Positions 1 through 7,607 of a stretch of DNA of 7,990 nucleotides are shown here, in pieces. The notes below the pieces were generated by a model. It ran no database searches. It saw only the letters and a program-made list of their open reading frames with translations, and was not told where the DNA came from. The position numbers and the translations under genes are program-made. This DNA comes from Candidatus Cloacimonadota bacterium. Its GTDB lineage: Bacteria > Cloacimonadota > Cloacimonadia > Cloacimonadales > JAOZMQ01. The stretch lies in contig JAOZMQ010000130.1 of assembly GCA_029934195.1 (NCBI GenBank), positions 1-7,990 of the forward strand, read 5' to 3'. Position 1 is the first letter of the stretch. Each line of letters starts with the position of its first letter.

Positions 1-16
1 TGAATGAAAACTAACT

Positions 17-208
17 TTTTCTGAATTTTCTTTTTTTGCCGCTACTCTGTAGCTTGATTCTCTTTTTTCTTTATCCAACGCTAACGCATTGGGCTACATA
101 AATATCGCTTCTATGAAGCTGAAAAATAAATAATTTCCCAATTAATCTTTCTTCATGAACTTCTGTTCTTCATGGTTAATAAATTCCTTTTCGTTCAGGT
201 ACTAACTA
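17..208. repeat. Interspersed hairpin-rich repeat, long copy (R1)
   Basis: This is the longer of two copies of a non-coding repeat in the window. Its right part (105-208) matches 7841-7944 at all but three positions (180, 198, 206). Its left part (17-39) matches 7818-7841 apart from one base change, one extra T in the right copy and one C/T difference. Small inverted repeats lie inside. GCTAC-TCT-GTAGC is at 41-53. CCAACGC-TAAC-GCATTGG is at 75-92, with one mismatch that becomes a G-U wobble in RNA from the minus strand. GCTTC-TAT-GAAGC is at 107-119. CATGAA-N9-TTCATG is at 154-174. No convincing ORF, transposase or terminal inverted repeat is visible, so a REP/MITE-like or structural non-coding element is the best description. 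The family is not recognised by name. The repeat itself is certain; its nature is not. Confidence 0.85.
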
Positions 209-216
209 ATTCGCTG

Positions 217-357
217 TTACAAAATTTCTTTTACAAATCATCTTTGAACTATGATTTTTCTCTGCGTTATTACTCTCATAAATATCAATAATCTCCACTA
301 TTATTGAAGAATTAATTATAAAGAATGTATTTATCCTTTTACAAACAATATTACAAA
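217..357. repeat. Four TTACAAA heptamers in two pairs
   Basis: The heptamer TTACAAA occurs at 217-223, 231-237, 339-345 and 351-357, so the starts within each pair are 14 and 12 bp apart. A relaxed version, TTACACA, follows at 372-378. The last copy forms the left arm of the dyad at 350-365. Four exact copies in about 140 bp is more than base composition alone would suggest, but the region is low-complexity. They could be binding half-sites upstream of the sensor-activator gene, or chance. The rest of 209-349 shows no gene or RNA that I can support. Confidence 0.3.
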
Positions 358-365
358 TATGTAAT
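350..365. promoter_or_regulatory. Candidate operator: ATTACA-N4-TGTAAT dyad
   Basis: The 16-bp sequence has perfect 6-bp inverted arms (ATTACA at 350-355 and TGTAAT at 360-365) around the spacer AATA. It lies about 150 bp upstream of the start codon at 518 and about 100 bp upstream of the extended -10 candidate, a position where an activator or repressor dimer could bind. A partial second dyad overlaps it (GTAA at 361-364 against TTAC at 372-375). The regulator is unknown. The downstream protein has a Fis-type HTH and might regulate itself, but nothing in the sequence proves that. Confidence 0.35.
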
Positions 366-451
366 CTAAAGTTACACAAGTAAAAACTTTGTTGACAAAA
401 TACTTATTCTGTTTTCTCTGAAATTCTTTAAAAGAAAATATCAATAAAAAT

Positions 452-460
452 GGTATAGTC
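452..460 (+). promoter_or_regulatory. Extended -10 promoter candidate for the operon
   Basis: TG-G-TATAGT matches an extended -10 element: a TGn followed by a hexamer with five of six bases of TATAAT. It would place the transcription start near 467 and give a leader of about 50 nt before the ATG at 518. No good -35 lies 16-18 bp upstream, which extended -10 promoters tolerate. A perfect TTGACA at 392-397 is too far away to pair with it and has no -10 at the usual distance. A similar but weaker string, TGGTAAGAT, occurs at 491-499, but transcription from it would start inside the RBS. No -24/-12 sigma-54 promoter was found. Confidence 0.35.
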
Positions 461-504
461 GCTATTTAATTTATAGATTTTTTATTAGAATGGTAAGATT
501 TATT

Positions 505-510
505 AGGAGA
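505..510 (+). promoter_or_regulatory. Shine-Dalgarno sequence AGGAGA for the activator gene
   Basis: AGGAGA sits 7 nt before the ATG at 518, an optimal spacing, and fixes that codon as the start. The next in-frame ATG is far downstream and would remove the P-loop. A strong SD suggests a lineage that uses SD-led initiation, which is less typical of Bacteroidetes proper. Confidence 0.8.
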
Positions 511-517
511 ATTATAA

Positions 518-3500
518 ATGAACAAAATTATCAACAATACTTTGCTTCGTTTTGTTGGGAAAAAAAATATAATTAAAGATATTGAGAAATTGATAAGTCA
601 AAAGAAAAGTAATATTATTGAGATTGTTGGACCTTCTGGTACTGGAAAGTCATATATCTTTCACGAATTACACAAAAAATTTCAAGAAACAAATCAAGAA
701 CATGAATGTATTTTTCCCAAAACATTTTGTTTCAATCAATTAAAGCCATTAATACAAATAATTTCAAATATTTCAGATAAAGAATATTTCGAATTTGTTA
801 GCAAAGCAAAAAAATATGATATTGCGAATGAATATGATTTTTTCTATTTTCTCTCCGAAACATTAAATAAAAAGCATTTGTTTGATTCCAAAATTATCTT
901 TATTGATGATTGTAATTTATTGGATAGCTACTCTAAAAACTTTATTCAATATATTGTACAATACGCCTCAGAAGCAAATATTCATTTTATCACTTTTACA
1001 ACAGAATCTACTTTCCCCTTTTCAACTAAATTTACAATGGAATATTTAAGTACAGATTCTATCTTTAAAATTCTTTCTACCCTCTTTAGCGATCAGGATT
1101 TAGATTTTACAACAGCAAGTGATATTTTGAAAAGAATTACAGGTGGAAATATTTTTGTATTAGAGAATATTTTAAATCAATATTTTCACAAGGAAATTCC
1201 CCAAAAGTTTGATTTAAGCAATTTCTTGGATAAAAATTTTGCTGTAAATACAACTTATTCTGCATTATTACAAAAACTATCCGCTATACAATTAGATATT
1301 GTAATTTATATTTCACTTTTAGATGGTAGTGCAAATATGGAGAACTTGCAACAATTTTTCAAAGCTGATATCTTGCTTAATAATTTGAACTTTTTGAAAG
1401 ACATGACGATTATTGTCGAAATTGACAAATCATTTTTTATAAAAAAAGCATTAGTTTTCTATTCATATTTTGATAATTTGTCTGATTCTGTGAAAAAAAA
1501 ATATGTCGAAAATTTTTTAAAAGTTATGACATCAATTAATTTCATGTTTCATGACCCTACTTATTATCACTATTTTATTAAAGATTACTCAATAAAATTA
1601 TTTGACCAATCAATAGAATATTTATCTTTAATAAATGATTATGAGACAGTTAGAGATTTATATCTTTTTGTTTTAGATGAAGTTTCTAATCCACAAAAGC
1701 AAGTTGAAATTTTGAAAAATTTAGGAATAACAAATAAAAGACTTAATAAAAAAGAAGCATCGGCAGAAAATTTTAGACAAGCCTTAAAATTGTGTACAAA
1801 GCATTTACTTCCAGCTGACGAAATTATTTATCTTCTTGCGGAAAGTCTTCATCAAATTAATTCTGCTTCTTTTGCTCTTGAAATCATTAAAAAATATTCT
1901 CCAAACTCTATTGATTTTTATTGGAAATCAAAGATTCTTCGGCTTAAAACAGAAATATTGGTAAATATGGAAAAATTCTCTGAAGCAAGTCAATATGCGG
2001 ATGAAGCAATTTCTTTTGCAGATAAAATTGAAGATAAAAGGCAAAGAGATATTTTGATGGCAGATGCAAAAAAAATTAAGGGTTATATTTACTATTATTT
2101 GACTCATTTTGACAAAGCAGAGATTGAATTTTTTGATGCTGAAATTCTTTATAAAAAAGCTGACTTTCTTGAAGGATTAGCAGCAATTTATAACAATATC
2201 GGGGTTATTGCCCTTTTCCAAGGTGAATGGAAAAAAACAGAAGAATTTTATTTGAAAAGCTTGAAACTTGAAGAACAAAGATACAATTTGAACGGAGTCT
2301 CAGTTTGCTACAATAATCTTGGTAGTTTATTAGAAGATAAAGGAGAACATGAAAAATCCTTAAATTATCTTTATGAAGCTTTAAGAATCCAAAAATTACT
2401 TAGTGATCGATACAATATTACCAACATTTACAACAATATTGGCATTACATATATGGATAATGGGAAATATAAAGAGGCATTAAAAGCATTGGAATTATCA
2501 CTTCAAACTGCAATGAATTTCAATCTTTCACGTAATATCATTGCCTCTTTAAATAATATTGGAGCGTTATTTTTTAAATCCGGGAAATGGACAAAAGCAA
2601 TTGAATACTACGAAAGAGCAATTGATAAATCTAAAGAAAATAATCTTTTTGAAGGTTTGGTTAAATCATATAATAATCTTGGTGAATTATACGAACAACG
2701 GGGAGAGTTTACTTTAGCCTATGATTTATATTTTAAAGGTATTGAACTTTTACCTCAAATTACGGATGATGTTATGAAAGCCGAACTTCATGGAAATATT
2801 GGTTCTGTTTTAACTCATTTACATAAATTTGGGGAAGCTTATGGGTATCTTGTTGAAAGCTATGACTTTTTCAAAAGTCTTGATGCAAATGATAAAAATA
2901 TCATTGAAGCTTGTCAAAAACAAGCATTTTATTTTATCAAAACTCGTAATTATGAAAGTGCAAACTATTATCTTAAATCAGCTTTAAAAATGGCTGAATC
3001 AATTAACAATAAATTTGAAATTGGACTTTGCTATTATTTACAATCATTTCTTGATAAAAAAGACAAGAAAAAAAGTCGTAATTCTTTGGAAAAAGCAATT
3101 GAAATCTTCATTGAAACGAATAATAATTTTGAACTTGCTCAAGCAAATTATGAATTAGCCGGGATTCTTTATGAATTAAGTGAATGGGAACAAGCATTAC
3201 AAATTTTAAAAACAAACAAAAAATTAATCAAAGATTTTGATGCTATCAAGTTTCTTGAAAAGAATGATATTCTTGTGCAAAAAATAATGAAAGAATATGC
3301 TGTAGAGTTAAAAGAAACCAGAAATCAAGAATCACTATTGACCAGATTCTATGAGATAACCCAGAATTTGAACTCACTAACAGATTTTGATTTGATACTT
3401 GATACTGCTTTAGAGAACCTTGTTGAATTATCGGAGGCTGATGGAGGACTTCTTTTTCTTTATAACAATCCTGCTGTATCAGAATCTTGGGAATATAAGA

Positions 3501-4786
3501 TCTTTCAAAATTTCTCAGCCGAAGATGAAAACTATGATAACATCTTGGAGATTGTACAAAAGACATTTTCACAAAAAAAGAATCAAAATATTAAACAACC
3601 TCATTTTGCTCCACAATACAATAACATTATTTCTTTTCCGCTTGTAATTAGAAATAATAATCTTGGAGTTTTTCTTCTTTTTACAAAACATGGATCGCAT
3701 TATTTTACTGAAAAGATGTATAATCTTTTAAATGCACTTTGTAACCAAATTGTCGTTATTATTGAAAATATAAAACATGATAATATGACAAGATCTCATG
3801 CGATTATTAGAGAAGAATTGAACACTGCAAATCCTTTTAGTAATATTATTGGTAAGAGCGAGAAGATGCATGAAATATTCAAAGTAATTGGGAAAATAAA
3901 AGATACACCGGCAACAGTATTATTAGAAGGTGAAAGTGGAACTGGAAAAGAATTAATTGCCAGAGCAATTCATTATACAAGTAACAAACGGAATAAAAAA
4001 TTTATTGCTCAATATTGCGGTGCTTTACCGGAAACCCTATTGGAAAGCGAACTGTTTGGACATGTTAAAGGAGCATACACAGGAGCTGCTTACGATAAAA
4101 AAGGATTATTTGAAGTTGCTGATGGTGGAACTTTTTTCCTTGATGAAATTGGAGATATTAGCTTATCTATTCAAGCAAAAATCCTAAGATTTCTTCAAGA
4201 AGGAGAAGTTAAAAGAGTTGGTTCAACTAAAACTCAAAAAGTAAATGTTAGAGTTATTTGTGCTACAAATGCTAATTTAAATGAAAAAGTTAAAAAGGGA
4301 GAATTTCGTCTTGATTTGTATTATAGGCTGAATGTTATCAAAATTAAAGTTCCTTCATTAAAGGAGAGAAAATCAGATATTCCATTATTAGCGATTCATT
4401 TTCTTGATAAATACAGCAAAAAAATGAATAAAAATGTTATCGGCATTACAGATGAATCAATGAAATACTTATCAAAATGTGATTGGCCCGGCAATATTCG
4501 TCAACTGGAAAATGAGATTGAAAGAGCTGTCACTTTAGCAGATCCTGATTCTTTTATAAAACCATCAGATCTGTCAGAAGAAGTTTTTAAGTATTCTGAA
4601 AACACAGAAACTCTTGGTTTATTGAATAAAGCTACTTTAAAAGAAGCTGTTGAAGATCTTGAAAAAAGAATGATTGTCAAAGCTTTAACCGACCGTAATT
4701 GGAATCAAACTCAAGCTTCTAAGGATCTTGGATTGAGTCGTCAAGGATTAATTAAAAAGATAAAAAGATATGAACTCGAAAAATAA
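518..4786 (+). CDS. Sigma-54 transcriptional activator with STAND-like NTPase, TPR, GAF, AAA+ and Fis-HTH domains
   Basis: Predicted cytoplasmic one-component regulator that would use ATP hydrolysis to remodel sigma-54 RNA polymerase. Seen in order: an N-terminal AAA_16/STAND-type NTPase, with a FVGK box near residue 12, Walker A GPSGTGKS at 38-45 and Walker B IIFIDD at 126-131; a winged-helix-like segment at about 247-335; TPRs from about 390 to 925; a GAF domain at about 935-1088; and a sigma-54 AAA+ domain at about 1105-1345. The AAA+ domain has Walker A GESGTGKE at 1138-1145, the sigma-54-contacting loop as GAYTGA at 1185-1190 (usual form GAFTGA), Walker B FFLDEI at 1206-1211, arginine-finger region FRLDLYYR at 1263-1270 and sensor II WPGNIRQLE at 1323-1331. 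A Fis-type HTH ends the protein (about 1381-1422). There is no receiver domain, transmembrane segment or signal peptide. At 1422 aa it is about three times the usual NtrC-family length. The NTPase-TPR-GAF arrangement resembles large bacterial Ser/Thr kinase-ATPase sensors, but without the kinase. Target promoters and ligand are unknown. The 3' end overlaps dinG by 17 nt. Confidence 0.93.
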   Translation: MNKIINNTLLRFVGKKNIIKDIEKLISQKKSNIIEIVGPSGTGKSYIFHELHKKFQETNQEHECIFPKTFCFNQLKPLIQIISNISDKEYFEFVSKAKKYDIANEYDFFYFLSETLNKKHLFDSKIIFIDDCNLLDSYSKNFIQYIVQYASEANIHFITFTTESTFPFSTKFTMEYLSTDSIFKILSTLFSDQDLDFTTASDILKRITGGNIFVLENILNQYFHKEIPQKFDLSNFLDKNFAVNTTYSALLQKLSAIQLDIVIYISLLDGSANMENLQQFFKADILLNNLNFLKDMTIIVEIDKSFFIKKALVFYSYFDNLSDSVKKKYVENFLKVMTSINFMFHDPTYYHYFIKDYSIKLFDQSIEYLSLINDYETVRDLYLFVLDEVSNPQKQVEILKNLGITNKRLNKKEASAENFRQALKLCTKHLLPADEIIYLLAESLHQINSASFALEIIKKYSPNSIDFYWKSKILRLKTEILVNMEKFSEASQYADEAISFADKIEDKRQRDILMADAKKIKGYIYYYLTHFDKAEIEFFDAEILYKKADFLEGLAAIYNNIGVIALFQGEWKKTEEFYLKSLKLEEQRYNLNGVSVCYNNLGSLLEDKGEHEKSLNYLYEALRIQKLLSDRYNITNIYNNIGITYMDNGKYKEALKALELSLQTAMNFNLSRNIIASLNNIGALFFKSGKWTKAIEYYERAIDKSKENNLFEGLVKSYNNLGELYEQRGEFTLAYDLYFKGIELLPQITDDVMKAELHGNIGSVLTHLHKFGEAYGYLVESYDFFKSLDANDKNIIEACQKQAFYFIKTRNYESANYYLKSALKMAESINNKFEIGLCYYLQSFLDKKDKKKSRNSLEKAIEIFIETNNNFELAQANYELAGILYELSEWEQALQILKTNKKLIKDFDAIKFLEKNDILVQKIMKEYAVELKETRNQESLLTRFYEITQNLNSLTDFDLILDTALENLVELSEADGGLLFLYNNPAVSESWEYKIFQNFSAEDENYDNILEIVQKTFSQKKNQNIKQPHFAPQYNNIISFPLVIRNNNLGVFLLFTKHGSHYFTEKMYNLLNALCNQIVVIIENIKHDNMTRSHAIIREELNTANPFSNIIGKSEKMHEIFKVIGKIKDTPATVLLEGESGTGKELIARAIHYTSNKRNKKFIAQYCGALPETLLESELFGHVKGAYTGAAYDKKGLFEVADGGTFFLDEIGDISLSIQAKILRFLQEGEVKRVGSTKTQKVNVRVICATNANLNEKVKKGEFRLDLYYRLNVIKIKVPSLKERKSDIPLLAIHFLDKYSKKMNKNVIGITDESMKYLSKCDWPGNIRQLENEIERAVTLADPDSFIKPSDLSEEVFKYSENTETLGLLNKATLKEAVEDLEKRMIVKALTDRNWNQTQASKDLGLSRQGLIKKIKRYELEK

Positions 4787-7607
4787 TAAAATTGAAAATC
4801 TCTTCGATTTCATTGCCTTAGACATTGAAACTACTGGTTTGAGTGCTTATGATAATGAAATAATTGAAATCGGAGCTGTAAAATATGTTGAAGGCAAAGC
4901 TGTAGAACGCTTTTCTGAATTTGTGAAGTCAACAAAACCATTACCACAATTTATACAACAACTTACACACATTACAAACGAGCAAGTTACAAATGGACTT
5001 CGTCCTGAAGAAGCATTTAAAAAACTACAGGAATTTCTTGGAAGCGAAATTATTGTCTGCCACAATACAGATTTTGACATAAATTTTCTGAATATTCAAA
5101 TGAAAAAACATGGCTCTTATGAATTGTACAATACATCTTTTGACACACTTGAACTTAGCAGGATTTATCTCCCATTTTTAACAAGCCACAAACTTATTTC
5201 TGTTCTTGATTATTTTGATATTCCATTAAAAAATGCCCATCGTGCCATATTCGATGCTGATGCAACCGGCATCTTATTTCTTAAATTATTAAAATATATT
5301 AATAGAAATTTCTCTGTTAAAATAAATTTTCAAATTGCTGAAGTTTCGGCTTTTGCCTTTCAAGAATCTTATATTTCTATTCTTCTTGATAAAATTGTAG
5401 AATTTCAGAGAAGATTTTCTTTAATTGGAAATAAAGTAGCAGATAAAATTTCCGTTCCACATAATTATATTTCACACAAACCGGAGAAAATTCACTCTTT
5501 AGAGACGAAAAAAGTTTTTGGTCAAGATGGATTATTCTCAAAAAGTATCCCAAATTACGAGTATCGTGAAGCACAGATTGAGATGGCAAATGAGATTGAT
5601 GATACTTTTGCTACAAATGATATTTTACTTGTTGAAGCCGGAACTGGTGTTGGAAAATCTTTAGCATATTTAATTCCGGCAATAAAATTTTCAATAAAAA
5701 AACAAGAGCGTGTTGTTATTTCCACAAATACAAAAAATCTTCAAGAGCAACTTTTTTATAAAGATCTTCCCACAATCAAAAGTTGTAAAACTATACCGTT
5801 TACAGCTGTAATTTTGAAAGGAAGAGAAAATTACATTTGCGAAAAAAAATGGCAAGATGTGAATTTCGATGTAAAAAATAATCTTTCATCTTGGGAAGCT
5901 CTTGGTTTTCTCAATATCATTGTATGGAAATTTTTGACAAAAACAGGTGATATTTCAGAAAATACTTCTTTTAAAAAAAACAAGTTTGGAAGTTTATGGA
6001 AACGACTTGTAGCTGATAGACATTTTTGTACAGGAAGGAAATGCTCATATTTTTCAAAATGTTATTTAATGGATATTCGACTGAAAGCCGAGAAATCAAA
6101 TCTAATCATTGTAAATCATTCGTTAATGTTAGCAGATACTATTAATGAGAATGCAACCTTGGGAAATTATGAATATCTTGTTGTAGATGAAGCTCATAAT
6201 TTACCTGATATGGCTTCGAGTCATCTTGGAATGAGTTTTAGTTATATGGAAATAAGTGGCTTTTTCTCTCAAATGTATAGTGTCGGATCGAAATTCCAAA
6301 GAGGTATCATTACCCATCTCAAAGCTTCTATTAAAAAAAGTCATTTCTCTGAAGAACAGAAAAAATACATTCTTGATAGAGGAGAGGACATCATCTCTTT
6401 AATTGAAGAAATTAAACCACAATTTTCTGTCCTATTTAGCAGAATTGCAGAAATAGTCCAGCATAAAGGAAGTTATGGAAAGTTACGAATAAAAAAGCTT
6501 TCAGCTCATCCATTTTTGGAAGAATCCATTAATTATTTAATTCCATATTGGAATCAGCTATCAGAGCAAATTCATAATATAAAAGAAAAAATGTTGACTA
6601 TCAATTCAAATGTTTTTGCCGACTATGAAAAAAATACAGATAATATTGATGGTATTTTAAATAGATCTTTGGAAATACTTGAAGCTCTAACAAGGTTACA
6701 AAAACCTGATTTAACAGAAGGGGCTTTTTGGTTTTCAGTTATTAATGTTAATGATAAAAAATTTCCTGCAGGTGTTTTGAATTATGCTCCTTTAAATGTC
6801 GCAGATATTCTAAAAAAAGTCCTTTATGAAAAAGTGGATTCAATTATTTTTACTTCTGCAACAATCGCATTACGTGGCGTATTCAAATATTTTTCTTCTC
6901 GAATTGGGTTAGACCTCAATTTGAATACTGTAGTCCGCGAATTAATAGTTGATTCGCCTTTTGATTACGATAAACAAGCTAACGTTATTGCTGCTCCATT
7001 TTTACCAAGCCCAACTGACAAATTTTTTCATGACCAAGCAATAAGTTTAATGAGAAAAATTATAGAAACATCTAAAACAGGAACTTTGATTCTTTTTACA
7101 TCATATAAAGACCTAAATTATGCTTACGAGGAATTGAGTACTCCTTTATTTGAAAAGGATATTCCTTTACTTGCACAAGGGAAAGGTTTTAGCCGAAGTG
7201 CTATTCTGAAAGAATTCAAAGAACTTGGAAATGCTGTTCTTCTCGGCACAAGTAGTTTTTGGGAAGGTGTTGATGTTCAAGGAGATTCTCTTTCTTTATT
7301 GATTATTTACAAACTGCCTTTTCAAGTACCCTCAGAACCAATTGTAGAAGCTTATATTGAAAAACTTGAAGCAGAAAGAAAAAACTCTTTTATGCACTAT
7401 ATGCTACCCAATGCGATGCTGAAATATAGGCAAGGTTTTGGACGATTAATCCGTAGTAAAAGCGATAAAGGTTTAGTTGTCGTTTTGGATAACAGAATTA
7501 TCACCAAAAGATACGGACACTATTTTAAAGATATTATTCCAAGTAAAACAATTGTGACCAAAAATCCCGTTGAACTTTGTGATATTGTTGCCAATTGGTC
7601 TAAATAA
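4770..7607 (+). CDS. dinG: DinG-family ATP-dependent helicase with N-terminal DEDDh exonuclease
   Basis: Superfamily 2 helicase of the DinG/XPD group fused to a DnaQ-like 3'-5' exonuclease. The exonuclease (about 12-175) keeps the full DEDDh set: D18 and E20 in LDIETTG, D103 in HNTDFD, and H157 with D162 in HRAIFDAD. Helicase motifs follow: Walker A AGTGVGKS at 290-297, DEAH at 473-476, SAT at 696-698, WEGVD at 831-835 and QGFGRLIR at 888-895. Four cysteines, C357, C420, C425 and C431, lie between Walker A and DEAH. The last three are spaced C-x4-C-x5-C, as in the 4Fe-4S domain of E. coli DinG, so an iron-sulfur cluster is expected. The length of 945 aa fits the exonuclease-fused form (B. subtilis type about 930 aa; E. 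coli DinG about 716 aa has no exonuclease). The ATG at 4770 is the only plausible start, because the exonuclease begins by residue 13. It has only a weak A-rich RBS inside the upstream gene, so translation is probably coupled. Likely role: unwinding or trimming of forked, R-loop or damaged DNA, known for the family and not shown here. Confidence 0.93.
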   Translation: MNSKNNKIENLFDFIALDIETTGLSAYDNEIIEIGAVKYVEGKAVERFSEFVKSTKPLPQFIQQLTHITNEQVTNGLRPEEAFKKLQEFLGSEIIVCHNTDFDINFLNIQMKKHGSYELYNTSFDTLELSRIYLPFLTSHKLISVLDYFDIPLKNAHRAIFDADATGILFLKLLKYINRNFSVKINFQIAEVSAFAFQESYISILLDKIVEFQRRFSLIGNKVADKISVPHNYISHKPEKIHSLETKKVFGQDGLFSKSIPNYEYREAQIEMANEIDDTFATNDILLVEAGTGVGKSLAYLIPAIKFSIKKQERVVISTNTKNLQEQLFYKDLPTIKSCKTIPFTAVILKGRENYICEKKWQDVNFDVKNNLSSWEALGFLNIIVWKFLTKTGDISENTSFKKNKFGSLWKRLVADRHFCTGRKCSYFSKCYLMDIRLKAEKSNLIIVNHSLMLADTINENATLGNYEYLVVDEAHNLPDMASSHLGMSFSYMEISGFFSQMYSVGSKFQRGIITHLKASIKKSHFSEEQKKYILDRGEDIISLIEEIKPQFSVLFSRIAEIVQHKGSYGKLRIKKLSAHPFLEESINYLIPYWNQLSEQIHNIKEKMLTINSNVFADYEKNTDNIDGILNRSLEILEALTRLQKPDLTEGAFWFSVINVNDKKFPAGVLNYAPLNVADILKKVLYEKVDSIIFTSATIALRGVFKYFSSRIGLDLNLNTVVRELIVDSPFDYDKQANVIAAPFLPSPTDKFFHDQAISLMRKIIETSKTGTLILFTSYKDLNYAYEELSTPLFEKDIPLLAQGKGFSRSAILKEFKELGNAVLLGTSSFWEGVDVQGDSLSLLIIYKLPFQVPSEPIVEAYIEKLEAERKNSFMHYMLPNAMLKYRQGFGRLIRSKSDKGLVVVLDNRIITKRYGHYFKDIIPSKTIVTKNPVELCDIVANWSK

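Noticed and set aside
41..70. Hairpin GCTAC-TCT-GTAGC plus downstream T-rich run as a terminator for a gene to the left
   Set aside because: The stem is 5 bp and the T-run starts about 8 nt later. The same hairpin unit recurs in the repeat family, which explains it better.
17..208. CRISPR array or tRNA in the hairpin-rich left flank
   Set aside because: There is no regular repeat-spacer pattern and no cloverleaf with a T-loop; the hairpins are irregularly spaced and belong to an interspersed repeat.
392..420. Perfect TTGACA as a complete sigma-70 promoter
   Set aside because: No TATAAT-like hexamer lies 16-18 bp downstream (415-420 is TCTCTG), so the -35-like box alone was not called.
453..463. 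GG...GC string as a -24/-12 sigma-54 promoter for the activator gene
   Set aside because: Only 7 bases separate GG and GC instead of the 10 required, and the rest of the consensus is missing.
3246..3572. Minus-strand 108-codon ORF inside the activator gene
   Set aside because: It lies wholly within the TPR-to-GAF part of a well-supported gene, has no RBS or recognisable domain, and reads like an antisense shadow.
3420..4187. Two plus-strand ORFs (3420-3647 and 3957-4187) in another frame of the activator gene
   Set aside because: Both overlap conserved GAF and sigma-54 AAA+ coding sequence and give low-complexity translations, so they are frame shadows.
4847..5589. Two minus-strand ORFs (4847-5080 and 5377-5589) within dinG
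   Set aside because: They are antisense to conserved exonuclease and linker coding sequence, with no independent evidence of being genes.
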